A stretch of DNA of 64,000 nucleotides, taken from positions 1,922,001 through 1,986,000 of the forward strand of contig JACKOF010000001.1 in the NCBI GenBank assembly GCA_024234435.1. Direction: 5' to 3'. Shown here one piece after another: positions 25,612 to 34,739 of the stretch; position 1 is the first letter of the stretch, and each line of letters begins with the position of its first letter. The notes under the pieces are model-generated. The model made no database searches. It was not told the DNA's origin and saw only the letters and a program-made list of their open reading frames with translations. Both the position numbers and the translations under genes were made by a program. This DNA comes from Pseudomonadales bacterium (GTDB lineage: Bacteria > Pseudomonadota > Gammaproteobacteria > Pseudomonadales > Porticoccaceae).

Positions 25612-27126
25612 TTATGGGTACACCAACCGATGCATCGCCTTGCTCTCGGGCGACTGTTCAAAGGACATGGAAACGGCCTTGGTCTCAACGTAGGAATCGA
25701 GGCTGTACTTGCCAAGCTCCCGACCAAACCCGCTTTGTTTGTAACCACCGAACGGCGCGTCGGTACGCAACATGTGCCAATCGTTAATCCAGATTGATCC
25801 GGCCCTGAGATCTCGAGCCAGTTGTTGCGCCAGCACCAGATCATCCGTCCAGATACCCGCTGACAACCCGTATTCTGTGTCGTTAGCCAGCGCAACCGCT
25901 TCTTCAACATCACTGAATTTAATCACTGAAAGTACAGGACCAAAAATCTCTTCCCGTGCAACTTTCATATCATTTGTTACGTCGGCAAGCACTGTAGGCT
26001 CCACATAAAAGCCACCGTCGCAACCGGCCACTTGCGCCTGTTTTCCGCCACAGAGCAACCGTGCACCTTCGTTAACACCTGATTCGATGTAACCCATCAC
26101 TTTGTTGAAATGGGCCTCGGTGGACATTGGTCCCATACCGGTAGAGGGCTCGGCAGGGTTACCCACAACCACACCCGCAGACCTGGATACCAGTTTCTCC
26201 AATAGCTCGTCGTATACGGACTCATGTACTAACAGCCGAGTACCCGATTCACAGGCCTGCCCCGCATTCATATAGACACCAAAAAGAGCTCCCTGAGCGA
26301 CCATATCCAGATTGGCATCAGGCATCACAATACCCGGTCCCTTACCACCCAATTCCAGTGTGCAGCGCTTCATAGTTGCAGCACAATTTGCCTGAATTAA
26401 ACGGCCCACCCGTGTGGAACCGGTAAATGACATTTTGTCGATATCCGGGTGCAGACTCATCGCTTCACCCACAACGTGACCAGCGCCGTTGACAATATTC
26501 AACACCCCGGGCGGCAACACCTGCTGCAATATTTCAGCCAGACGAATTGACGAAGTGGGTGTTAACTCAGAGGGCTTAAGCACAATGGTGTTACCTGCTG
26601 CCAGTGCTGGGCCTACCTTCCACGAAAACAGCAACAGCGGAAAGTTCCAGGCGGTAATCAAACCACAAACACCAACCGGCTCCTTCCACACTTGCGTATG
26701 CCACAGTTCTGGCAGAATCCGCGGCGCATGATTTTCCACAAACGGGTAGGTTTTAACTGTTTCTGCCAGATTCATCCACAAGTCGGCAATGGCCGGAATA
26801 TCCATATTCGCCGCCCGGTTAACCGTAGCGCCGGAACATGAAATTTCGAGACCAATCAGCTCTGGGGCATTGGCTATCACAAGCTGCGCACAGCGATAGA
26901 GTATTTTTGATCGCTCAGAGGGAGGCATGTGTCGCCAGCCACGATCATTGAACGCCGCTCTGGCTGCGGCAACGGCAGCATCGACATCGGCTGTATTCCC
27001 CATTGCAGCCCGACCAACAACGGCGCCATTGGCCGGGTTAATCACATCGGCATATTCACCACTTTGCGGCTCGCAATTTTGGCCATTTATCACATGCTGA
27101 TACACGGGTATTTCGGAGTTTGACAT
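25612..27126 (-). CDS. NAD(P)-dependent aldehyde dehydrogenase
   Basis: Protein of 504 residues, standard for the ALDH superfamily. The catalytic Glu is in LELGGKGPGIV and the catalytic Cys in NAGQACESGTRL; AWNFPLLLFSWKVGPALAAGN binds the cofactor and FGGYKQSGFGRELG is the C-terminal signature. GGGGGA lies before the ATG. Middle gene of the ACAD-ALDH-ADH operon and the obvious partner of the alcohol dehydrogenase, yielding a carboxylic acid. Confidence 0.94.
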   Translation of the reverse strand: MSNSEIPVYQHVINGQNCEPQSGEYADVINPANGAVVGRAAMGNTADVDAAVAAARAAFNDRGWRHMPPSERSKILYRCAQLVIANAPELIGLEISCSGATVNRAANMDIPAIADLWMNLAETVKTYPFVENHAPRILPELWHTQVWKEPVGVCGLITAWNFPLLLFSWKVGPALAAGNTIVLKPSELTPTSSIRLAEILQQVLPPGVLNIVNGAGHVVGEAMSLHPDIDKMSFTGSTRVGRLIQANCAATMKRCTLELGGKGPGIVMPDANLDMVAQGALFGVYMNAGQACESGTRLLVHESVYDELLEKLVSRSAGVVVGNPAEPSTGMGPMSTEAHFNKVMGYIESGVNEGARLLCGGKQAQVAGCDGGFYVEPTVLADVTNDMKVAREEIFGPVLSVIKFSDVEEAVALANDTEYGLSAGIWTDDLVLAQQLARDLRAGSIWINDWHMLRTDAPFGGYKQSGFGRELGKYSLDSYVETKAVSMSFEQSPESKAMHRLVYP

Positions 27127-27231
27127 AGGTTATTCCCCCTGGAATCGTCATTCATGATTCACTAATTGTTATTAATATTTTCCAACAAACATCAGATTTC
27201 CACTGATCTCAACCCGGGCTTACCTGGCTAT

Positions 27232-28380
27232 TTACTTGTCCAGAATTGAGCGTGCAATCACCTCTTTCATAATTTCCGAGGTACCGCCATAGATCGTTTG
27301 AACTCTGGCGTCGATATAAAAACGTGATATCGGGTATTCTTTTGTGTACCCATAACCACCAAAAAGTTGTAAACAGGTGTTAGTCACCTGGCACTGCATC
27401 TCTGTAGCTGTGAGCTTGACCAGAGCCGCCTCCTCAACGGTCATAGCCCCTGACGCATACCTGAAAGCACACTTTTCAACATAAGCTCTACATAACTCCA
27501 ACTCAGCTTTGGCTTCAGCCAGTTTGAAACGCGTATTCTGCAACGCCGAAAGTTTTTTGCCGAACGCAGCTCGCTCGCCCACATAATCAATCGTAATATC
27601 CAAAGCACCCTGCGCGGCGCCAATGGCCGTCGCAGCGATTCCAAGGCGCTCTCGCGGCAGTTCCTGCATCAGGTAAACAAACCCCTTTCCTGTCTCACCG
27701 AGCAAGGCACTCGAAGGCACCCTCAGGTTGTCAAAAAACAATTCTGCGGTATCGCTACTGTGTTGCCCCAGTTTTTCAATTTTTTTGCCCTTCACAAAAC
27801 CTGGCAACCTGGTATCAACCAGAAATAGTGAAATCCCTTTTGCGCCCGCACTCGGATCAGTTTTCGCGGCAACTATCACCACATCGGCATGAATACCGTT
27901 AGTGATAAAAACTTTTGAGCCGTTAATCACATATTCGTCGCCATCCCGAATAGCCGTTGTTCTCAACGCCGCCAAATCACTCCCCGCTCCGGGTTCAGTC
28001 ATGGCTATTGCGCCAACAGCATCACCCGACACCATGGCGGGCAGCCATTGCTGCTGTTGCTCTTCGGTACCAATATGCAAAATATAAGGGGCCACAATAC
28101 TGGAATGGATATTGTAGCCACTGGATAGCCCGGAATAACCTAGGCGCGCCAGTTCCTCGATAATCATTTGGCAAACCAGATAGTCCGCCCCGGCAGCACC
28201 ATATTGCTCGGGCATGTCTACACATAACATGCCAGCCTCACCCAGCTTGTTCCAGAAACTGCGCGGGGTAATGCCCTGCTTTTCCCAGGTTTCAAAATGA
28301 GGTGCAACCTCTTGCTCAAGAAACCGTAAAACCATTTCTCGGAAGATTGTTATTTCCTCATTATTTGATAGATAACTCAT
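27232..28380 (-). CDS. Acyl-CoA dehydrogenase
   Basis: Protein of 382 residues with AMTEPGAGSDLAALRT, VFITNGIHADVVIV and QLFGGYGYTKEYP. The C-terminal motif is YGGTSEIMKEVIARSIL: the usual YEG glutamate is Gly, as in the FadE/isovaleryl-type subgroup whose catalytic Glu lies elsewhere. It is the first gene of the ACAD-ALDH-ADH operon, downstream of a palindromic box shared with the P450 promoter. Probably dehydrogenates a branched or cyclic acyl-CoA. Confidence 0.92.
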   Translation of the reverse strand: MSYLSNNEEITIFREMVLRFLEQEVAPHFETWEKQGITPRSFWNKLGEAGMLCVDMPEQYGAAGADYLVCQMIIEELARLGYSGLSSGYNIHSSIVAPYILHIGTEEQQQQWLPAMVSGDAVGAIAMTEPGAGSDLAALRTTAIRDGDEYVINGSKVFITNGIHADVVIVAAKTDPSAGAKGISLFLVDTRLPGFVKGKKIEKLGQHSSDTAELFFDNLRVPSSALLGETGKGFVYLMQELPRERLGIAATAIGAAQGALDITIDYVGERAAFGKKLSALQNTRFKLAEAKAELELCRAYVEKCAFRYASGAMTVEEAALVKLTATEMQCQVTNTCLQLFGGYGYTKEYPISRFYIDARVQTIYGGTSEIMKEVIARSILDK

Positions 28381-28445
28381 GCATTGCTCCGAATCGCCGA
28401 ACGTCGATCATACCTGACGGCCGACTCAACGATAATATGCCAGGT

Positions 28446-28489
28446 AATATAACGATATCAGTTCAGCAACAACCCATACTTTGGGTTGG
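28446..28489 (-). promoter_or_regulatory. Palindromic box and -10 of the ACAD/ALDH/ADH operon
   Basis: CAACCCA (28470-28476) and TGGGTTG (28482-28488) form a perfect 7-5-7 palindrome; the right arm with its centre, TTTG-GGTTGG, matches the box upstream of the LAL gene. On the minus strand TATATT (28451-28446) lies 28 bp from the centre. The spacing matches the boxes at 10950 and 21261 and suggests a shared activator. Confidence 0.5.
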
Positions 28490-28653
28490 GATATAGCTAA
28501 TTTAGAAAACCAGCCCTTTAATAAATCAGACGGGAGTGCCGCAAAAGATTAGATCCATTACAGTAAAAAAACGGAAAGACAACAACATACGTTAAAGCAT
28601 GCGATAAAGGATCAAACTTTGATAATAAGAGAAAAAGAAGCCTAGGTTTTTAC

Positions 28654-28685
28654 AAAAACACCCAGTTTTATTTTCAGCTAACTGG
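28654..28685 (-). terminator. Terminator of the quinohemoprotein dehydrogenase gene
   Basis: On the minus strand CCAGTT (28685-28680) and AACTGG (28667-28662) form a stem that is followed by GTGTTTTTGT. It begins about 20 bp after the stop codon. The stem is only 6 bp and the loop is 12 nt, so it is moderate in strength. Confidence 0.5.
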
Positions 28686-28706
28686 CGCACCTAAAGAGCA
28701 AAGCCT

Positions 28707-30791
28707 TTACTTAGTTGTGGACAATCGCTTCGCGGCATGGACAACATAGGAACGAACAAACTTAATTTCCGTATCACTCAACTGCGACTGGAAACTTGCC
28801 ATACCATTACTTGAGAGCGCGCCATCACGCACCACAGCCAACCAGCTTTCTTCCGACGCAAGAAAGCTGCTGTAGCGAAGATCTGGCACGATTCCGCCAC
28901 TTATCGCAGTAGCACCATGACAACGGCTACAGTATCGTTCATATAACTCACCGCCCAACTGCACATCGCCTTCGCCAAGGAAATCTTTAATTACCGGCAC
29001 TTCTAGATCAGTAACCACGGTCTTCGCCGGTAAGATTGCAGACCCATTCAGCTTAAATATTAACAACCTGTTTTTACCGGAAACGCCAAATTTTGCCCCT
29101 CCAAGAAAGGCCAGATTCCCTCCCCAACCCGCCATCAATGCTACATATTGATCACCCTCAACCGTGTAAGTGATCGGTGCAGCTACAATGCCTGTACCTG
29201 CATCGAAACGCCAAAGCGATTTACCAGAAGATGCGTCGTAAGCGAGAAACTCGCCTTGCCCACTCCCCTGAAATACAAGGTTACCCGCAGTAACCAATGT
29301 CCCACCGTTTACCGGTCCAGGGTAAGGAACACGCCAAACTTCTTTAGCTAACACTGGATCCCAAGCGGCCAGCCAGCCGCCTATCGCTAACTCTTTTGGA
29401 GGTGTTACGAAAGAAAAAGAAACGTTAAGATTAAACTTCTTGTCACCGCGCGGCTCATCGCTGTTGTCTTTGTAAATAACGGGAAGCTGTTGCACCGGTA
29501 TGTATGCTAGGCCCGTTTCCGGGCTAAACGACATGGGTTGCCAACTGTGCGCGCCCAGCCCACTGGGAGTCAAAAGAAACGGCTCTCCGGTTTCATAAAA
29601 TCGGGCAGCAGGGTTCTCAACGGGCCTCCCCGTTGCCATATCAACACCGGTACTCCAGGTCATGGGCACAAAAGCAGTCGCTGACAACAGCTCGCCCGTT
29701 TCCCGATCAATCACATAGAAATAACCGTTCTTGGGTGCTTGCATCAACACCTGCCGAAGCTGACCTTCGTTTTCTACCTCTGCCAGAATCATACTTTGCG
29801 TGGCGTTAAAATCCCAGGTCTCGCCGGGTGTCGTCTGATAATGCCAAACGTATTCACCGGTAGTAGCCCGCAACGCAACAATGGAAGCCAGAAACAGGTT
29901 GTCTCCCTTACCATCGCTTCGCACCCCCTGGTTCCAAGGGCCTCCATTCCCCACGCCGATATAGAGTAGATCCAACGCGGGGTCGTAAGCCATCGAATCC
30001 CAAACCGTACCACCGCCACCATGAACCCAAAACTCGCCATGCCAGGTTGGCGCAGCCAGCTGTTCTAATACAGGATCAGAAACCTCGCCATCGCTCTTAC
30101 CGGGTTGAGCTGGTACTGTATAAAAACGCCAAACCTGTTCACCAGTGTTGACGTTATAAGCAGAAACATAACCGCGAACGCCAAATTCTCCACCACCATT
30201 ACCAATAACGACCAACCCTTTTACAACACGTGGAGCACCCGTAATGGTATAAGCCTTATCTGGGTCCACTGTCAGCGTTTCCCACACCGGTTTGCCGTTA
30301 GTTGCATCAAGAGCGATCAATCTACCGTCGAGGACACCGACAAACACTTTGCCCTCCCAAACGGCTACACCCCGGTTATTTGGCCCACAACAACTCTTGA
30401 CCAAAGCGCTCTTTACGTCCGGGTCGAATCGCCAAAGCAACTCTCCGGTTCTGGCATCATGGGCACTGACCACACTCCAGTCAGTCGATATATACATGAT
30501 GCCATCAACAACTATCGGTGTTGATTCCTGCCCCAGCTGAGTAGGAATATCGTAGTAACTCTCAAGCGCAAGCTCACCAACATTCCCATCATGAATCAAA
30601 GCCAATGGGCTAAAGCGTTGCTCATCATAGGTACGGCCAGTGGACATCCACTGACCCGACTCCTGATCAGCAGCCAGTAGCCTTTGGGCATCAACTCTGG
30701 CTGAACTTTCAAATTTGTGTGATTCGCCACCACAACCTATCAAACTGAAAAATAAAATCAGCGCTAAAGCGGACAGGCGTAAAAGCTTCAT
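28707..30791 (-). CDS. PQQ-dependent quinohemoprotein alcohol dehydrogenase (lipoprotein)
   Basis: Protein of 694 residues from the ATG at 30791, which has AGGTAAG upstream. The N-terminus ends in the lipobox SLIGC (Cys20), so it is likely a periplasm-facing lipoprotein. The beta-propeller has the adjacent-cysteine disulfide SCCGPNNRG near the PQQ pocket, GAPRVV/WDFNATQ metal-site segments and W-motif repeats such as LWRFDAGTG. The C-terminal cytochrome c domain has YCSRCHG (about 621-625). Type II quinohemoprotein ADHs oxidise alcohols and pass electrons to the respiratory chain. It is cotranscribed with a TonB receptor. Confidence 0.92.
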   Translation of the reverse strand: MKLLRLSALALILFFSLIGCGGESHKFESSARVDAQRLLAADQESGQWMSTGRTYDEQRFSPLALIHDGNVGELALESYYDIPTQLGQESTPIVVDGIMYISTDWSVVSAHDARTGELLWRFDPDVKSALVKSCCGPNNRGVAVWEGKVFVGVLDGRLIALDATNGKPVWETLTVDPDKAYTITGAPRVVKGLVVIGNGGGEFGVRGYVSAYNVNTGEQVWRFYTVPAQPGKSDGEVSDPVLEQLAAPTWHGEFWVHGGGGTVWDSMAYDPALDLLYIGVGNGGPWNQGVRSDGKGDNLFLASIVALRATTGEYVWHYQTTPGETWDFNATQSMILAEVENEGQLRQVLMQAPKNGYFYVIDRETGELLSATAFVPMTWSTGVDMATGRPVENPAARFYETGEPFLLTPSGLGAHSWQPMSFSPETGLAYIPVQQLPVIYKDNSDEPRGDKKFNLNVSFSFVTPPKELAIGGWLAAWDPVLAKEVWRVPYPGPVNGGTLVTAGNLVFQGSGQGEFLAYDASSGKSLWRFDAGTGIVAAPITYTVEGDQYVALMAGWGGNLAFLGGAKFGVSGKNRLLIFKLNGSAILPAKTVVTDLEVPVIKDFLGEGDVQLGGELYERYCSRCHGATAISGGIVPDLRYSSFLASEESWLAVVRDGALSSNGMASFQSQLSDTEIKFVRSYVVHAAKRLSTTK

Positions 30792-30815
30792 CAACACTTA
30801 CCTACTTCGTTATTG

Positions 30816-33191
30816 TTAATCAAAGTTATAGCTAACTGATACACCGTAAGTACGCGGCATGCCAGGCACTCTAAAGATCGTATCCTGAAGCGTATCAGCA
30901 TTGGTCCAGTAATTTTCGTCAAAGAGGTTACGTGCGTACAAACCCACCTGAAATGAATCATCATTTTTTACCAGGTTCATCGTGGCATTCACCGTCGTGT
31001 AAGAGCCAATTCTGAAGTCATGTTCCCCACCAATAACCCCTTCTGAAAACGTCTGATAATGGGCGCTTAGGTTTGATATCAAATTGAACTCACTTCCCAC
31101 CGGCAACAAATAGCTGATTTGACCATTTACCTGCCATTCCGGTGTGTAAGGGAAGTCTGACCCGGCAAAATCTTCCGCTTCGCCCAAGCTATTTATACCA
31201 ATAAAGTCAGTGATTTCACTATGCGTATAGGAGGCGTTAAGACCAAACCGCAAGGAATCTGTCGGGCTAACAGTTAGCTCTATTTCACCACCATAAACCT
31301 CAGATTCCGGAACATTAACCACCAGCTCTAGCGTGGTAAACACTGGGTCTATAACATTGCCATAGAGCTGCTTGTCGGTGTAATCGTAGAAAAAAACACT
31401 GGCGTTCAGTTGCGCCGCTCGGTCAAACAGAGAAGATTTAACCCCCACCTCATAAGCAACAAGCTTTTCCTGAACGGCTGGTTCAAATTGAACTTCAGAG
31501 TTTCCTGGAACAACAGGGAAAGCACCAGTTTTGTACCCCTGGGCTAATGAGGCGTATATCAGCATGTCTTCATTAGGCATGTAGTTGATACCAATACGAC
31601 CAGACACGTTCTCTTCTTCAAGCGTGTTCTGAACCAACACGTTATCGGTAAGTGATTCGTTAAATGTCAGACATTCGTTAACACCCACATTCGCACTACC
31701 ACCCACGCCGGATGCCACCAGATCAAGTGTGGTGTTCCAGACCGGCCTGGTATTACCCTCATGATCGGTGGAGCATCCAGCAAATTCGGTACGGTCTTTG
31801 GTATAACGAAGGCCAGCAAGAATGGTGACCTGCTCATTCAACATCCACTCAACATTACCCAAAATCGAATACGAACGGATATCATGATCGGATTTATTGC
31901 CAAACCTCGCAAAACCATTGCTAATTTCTTCCGGGGTAAACTCCGTTTGAGGTATTGTTAATCCAACAAATCGCAAAAATTCAACAGTTGAACCTTCGTC
32001 ATAATAGCCGACCTGATTGTCAACAATTTCATCTTCCGCATAAAAAGCCCCAACAAGCCATTTCGTATTATCGGTTTCGCCGTGAATCCGAAACTCCTGA
32101 GAAAAGCTCTGAATTTCGCCCATGGAATCAAAATCGATAACTTCGAGTGAAGTTCCGTCGGCATCGGTAAAATCCCGGCGTTCCAAATCGTTGTAACTTG
32201 TCAAAGATACCAGCGTCGTTGAATCGGTGAGCTGATAATCAAAGCGGGCTGTCAGGGAATAAAATCTCGAATCAGTGCGATACTCCGGCCGACCCGGTGC
32301 ACTCGCACCCCAGTCAGCTTCGTCATTATCCCAATCGGAATAAACACTAGCCGGAATCCCCGGGTTGATAAATGCCGGCTCATCCGGAATGAAGGCTGAC
32401 GCCTGAGTTGCCACAGTGTCAGACTTATCCTGCCACCAGGAAGCTCCAAAGTTGGCGGTCAATCTATCGTTAGGTTCCCACAACACGGACAGGCGTGCAG
32501 CCGCTCGCTCCTTTTCACCCAGCTCATCATTTCGACTCCGACTTTTCTGCCAACCTTCATCGCTGTTTTCACTTCTGGCGGCCAGACGTACACTAACTGT
32601 GTCCGATATTGCCCCATTAACAAAACCTTCAAAGTTATAGGTGTCGTAGTTACCCGCCTCCATGGTTACAGAGCTTTCAAAATCCTGAGTTGGCTTGGCG
32701 GCAATAAAGTTCACCAGTCCACCCGTAGTATTCCTGCCATACAGCGTACCCTGCGGCCCTTTCAAAACCTCGACTCGCTCAATATCAAACAACGGTCCGT
32801 TTGCCATGTACGGATAAGCTAAAGCTACTTCATCGAGGTAAACGCCGACCGGGCTGGAAGACGAAAGATTAGGGGTCTGGAAACCAATACCCCGCAACGT
32901 AAAAATAGGGGTGTTTGCATTTGAACGGCTAAAGGTAAACCCTGAGATCAGTTGCGTAAGATCTGATGCATCAACTACACCATTATCTTTTAGCGCACTG
33001 CCCGAAATAGCCTGAATCGACATCCCGACATCATCGGCGCTCTGGGCACGCTTTTGTGCGGTAACGATAACCTCTTCCAGCTGAGCAAATGCATCTAGTG
33101 AAAATACCGACATAAATACCAGTGGAACAACAGCCGCTCTACAGCCTCGGAAAGAACCCTTTCCGGACTTATCATTTTTGATATCCATCAT
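30816..33191 (-). CDS. TonB-dependent outer-membrane receptor
   Basis: Protein of 791 residues with a signal peptide ending near SLDAFAQ, then a TonB box-like LEEVIVTAQKR. The plug domain includes RGIGFQ, YLDEVALAYP and VEVLKGPQGTLYGRNTTGGLVNF. A 22-strand barrel follows and ends in VSYNFD with a terminal aromatic-Asp. It belongs to the class common in marine and sphingomonad degraders of hydrophobic compounds. The PQQ-ADH gene follows 24 bp downstream, so uptake and periplasmic oxidation of the same substrate are plausible. Confidence 0.94.
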   Translation of the reverse strand: MMDIKNDKSGKGSFRGCRAAVVPLVFMSVFSLDAFAQLEEVIVTAQKRAQSADDVGMSIQAISGSALKDNGVVDASDLTQLISGFTFSRSNANTPIFTLRGIGFQTPNLSSSSPVGVYLDEVALAYPYMANGPLFDIERVEVLKGPQGTLYGRNTTGGLVNFIAAKPTQDFESSVTMEAGNYDTYNFEGFVNGAISDTVSVRLAARSENSDEGWQKSRSRNDELGEKERAAARLSVLWEPNDRLTANFGASWWQDKSDTVATQASAFIPDEPAFINPGIPASVYSDWDNDEADWGASAPGRPEYRTDSRFYSLTARFDYQLTDSTTLVSLTSYNDLERRDFTDADGTSLEVIDFDSMGEIQSFSQEFRIHGETDNTKWLVGAFYAEDEIVDNQVGYYDEGSTVEFLRFVGLTIPQTEFTPEEISNGFARFGNKSDHDIRSYSILGNVEWMLNEQVTILAGLRYTKDRTEFAGCSTDHEGNTRPVWNTTLDLVASGVGGSANVGVNECLTFNESLTDNVLVQNTLEEENVSGRIGINYMPNEDMLIYASLAQGYKTGAFPVVPGNSEVQFEPAVQEKLVAYEVGVKSSLFDRAAQLNASVFFYDYTDKQLYGNVIDPVFTTLELVVNVPESEVYGGEIELTVSPTDSLRFGLNASYTHSEITDFIGINSLGEAEDFAGSDFPYTPEWQVNGQISYLLPVGSEFNLISNLSAHYQTFSEGVIGGEHDFRIGSYTTVNATMNLVKNDDSFQVGLYARNLFDENYWTNADTLQDTIFRVPGMPRTYGVSVSYNFD

Positions 33192-33510
33192 TTTATCCCC
33201 GTGTAATACCAGTGCTTAATAACTGCTAATTTCTTTTAATAGCGCTCTCAAAAAAGCCCTTTTAAAGCTTTTGATGAGTCAACAGGGATTCTAGGAGGAC
33301 ACTACCTTTATGGGCATGCCCTTATGTGTCATAAACCGTCATTGAAGGTCACTTTATTCGTCCCTTTCTCTCCAAGAGCCGCCATAAAAAGTGCCTAGAA
33401 AGGTTTCAGCAAGCCAGAAAGTTAATAGCGTTGCACTAGAAACAATTGATTAATTTAAACTTACGGGAAAAAGAGGCACAGGTATTCAGCCCGCTGATTT
33501 CAGAAGCATT
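33192..33510. other. Spacer upstream of the TonB receptor gene
   Basis: This 319-bp region has no gene. It contains a GC-rich palindrome GGGCATGCCC (33312-33321) flanked by A/T-rich ATAA-type sequence, about 120 bp upstream of the receptor start, which could be an operator. I found no convincing -35/-10 pair. The 3' end of the FMN dehydrogenase transcript also falls here. Confidence 0.5.
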
Positions 33511-34686
33511 TTATTGAAGAAAAGACGGCAGCGAATTGGCGGCTCGCAAATGACTTCGACCGACTTCGGCAATACTGGCACAACCTAATAACGCCAATGT
33601 TCGCTCAGTCTCTGCGTGCAACAAGCACAAGGCCTTTTCGACACCCTCGCGCCCTGCCGTAGCCAGCCCGTATAAATAGGGTCTGCCTACCATACAAGCA
33701 GATGCCCCTAAAGCCAGCGCTTTCACTATGTGCGAACCCCTGCGAATACCACCATCCAGAATGATTTCAACTTCTCCACCTACGGCATCAACAATGTCTG
33801 GTAGAGCATCGACAGCACTTACTGCACCATCTAATTGGCGGCCACCATGATTGGAAACGATAATAGCTGAAGCACCAATACCAACCGCACGACGAGCATC
33901 GTCAACAGACAGAATACCTTTGATTGCAAAGGGTTTACCCCAATACTCAATCAGCTTTTCTGCTCGATCCCAATTCAAGTTGCGATCCATAATAGACAAA
34001 AAGAACGCTGTTAAGGTCGACAAGTCCGCATCGCAATTAACTTCTTGGCGTTTGCAGTTTGGCAAATCAAATTTCTTGCCCAGCAAATAATCCAAACACC
34101 ACTTTGGCCTTAATGAAAAATTCATTAAGGCGCGCGGACCCATTTTTGGAGGCACCGCCAAACCCGATCGATGGTCGCGCTCTCTATTACCAGCCACAAC
34201 GGTGTCAACGGTGAGGCACAAGGCGTCATAACCCGCAGCTTTACAGCGATCAATTGTCTCGTAATTCAAACCGTCATCAGTGAGCAAATACAGCTGAAAC
34301 ATTTTCAGGCCATCACTGACTTTGGCAATATCCTCAATACTCGTTGTCGCCATAGTGGACAAACTGTATCCCACACCAGATCTGGCAGCCTCCACCGCTA
34401 CTGCACTTTCACCGCCCGGATGAAACAGCTGAGTCATACCTGTGGGGGACAAAACTAACGGCCAGCTCAACTGCCTGCCGAGCACAGTGGAACGCATATC
34501 CACATCACACATATCTCTCAAATAATTGGGTATAAACTCGAATTTGTTAAAAGCTGCGGTATTTTTTGCGAGGGAATATTCATCGTCTGCCCCTCCCTCA
34601 ATGTAATGAAACAATGGTGCAGGCAAATAGCGTCGAGCCCTGTCACGCAGATCATTAATATTAAAACATCGATCTAGTTTCGACAT
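33511..34686 (-). CDS. FMN-dependent alpha-hydroxy-acid dehydrogenase (LldD-like)
   Basis: Protein of 391 residues of the lactate/mandelate/glycolate oxidase family. N-terminal FHYIEGGADDEYSL, SPTGMTQLFHPGGE, the catalytic His and substrate Arg in IVSNHGGRQLDG, and DGGIRRGSHIVKALALGA for FMN phosphate are all present. It oxidises a 2-hydroxy acid to a 2-oxo acid. A monocarboxylate-type MFS carrier gene is 53 bp upstream and likely cotranscribed, so it may act on an imported 2-hydroxy acid. Confidence 0.9.
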   Translation of the reverse strand: MSKLDRCFNINDLRDRARRYLPAPLFHYIEGGADDEYSLAKNTAAFNKFEFIPNYLRDMCDVDMRSTVLGRQLSWPLVLSPTGMTQLFHPGGESAVAVEAARSGVGYSLSTMATTSIEDIAKVSDGLKMFQLYLLTDDGLNYETIDRCKAAGYDALCLTVDTVVAGNRERDHRSGLAVPPKMGPRALMNFSLRPKWCLDYLLGKKFDLPNCKRQEVNCDADLSTLTAFFLSIMDRNLNWDRAEKLIEYWGKPFAIKGILSVDDARRAVGIGASAIIVSNHGGRQLDGAVSAVDALPDIVDAVGGEVEIILDGGIRRGSHIVKALALGASACMVGRPYLYGLATAGREGVEKALCLLHAETERTLALLGCASIAEVGRSHLRAANSLPSFLQ

Positions 34687-34739
34687 AACGCGCAGTTCCT
34701 GGAATCATATACATGTGTTTGAGGTTTCGTCTTCTTTCG

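Larger units (their letters stand above)
28381..28706. other. Spacer with operon promoter and PQQ-ADH terminator
   Basis: This 326-bp region contains no gene. Near 28381-28490 it holds the control region of the ACAD-ALDH-ADH operon, and near 28654-28685 the terminator of the quinohemoprotein gene. A small perfect repeat ATCAAA-C-TTTGAT (28611-28623) lies between them; its meaning is unclear. Confidence 0.55.
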
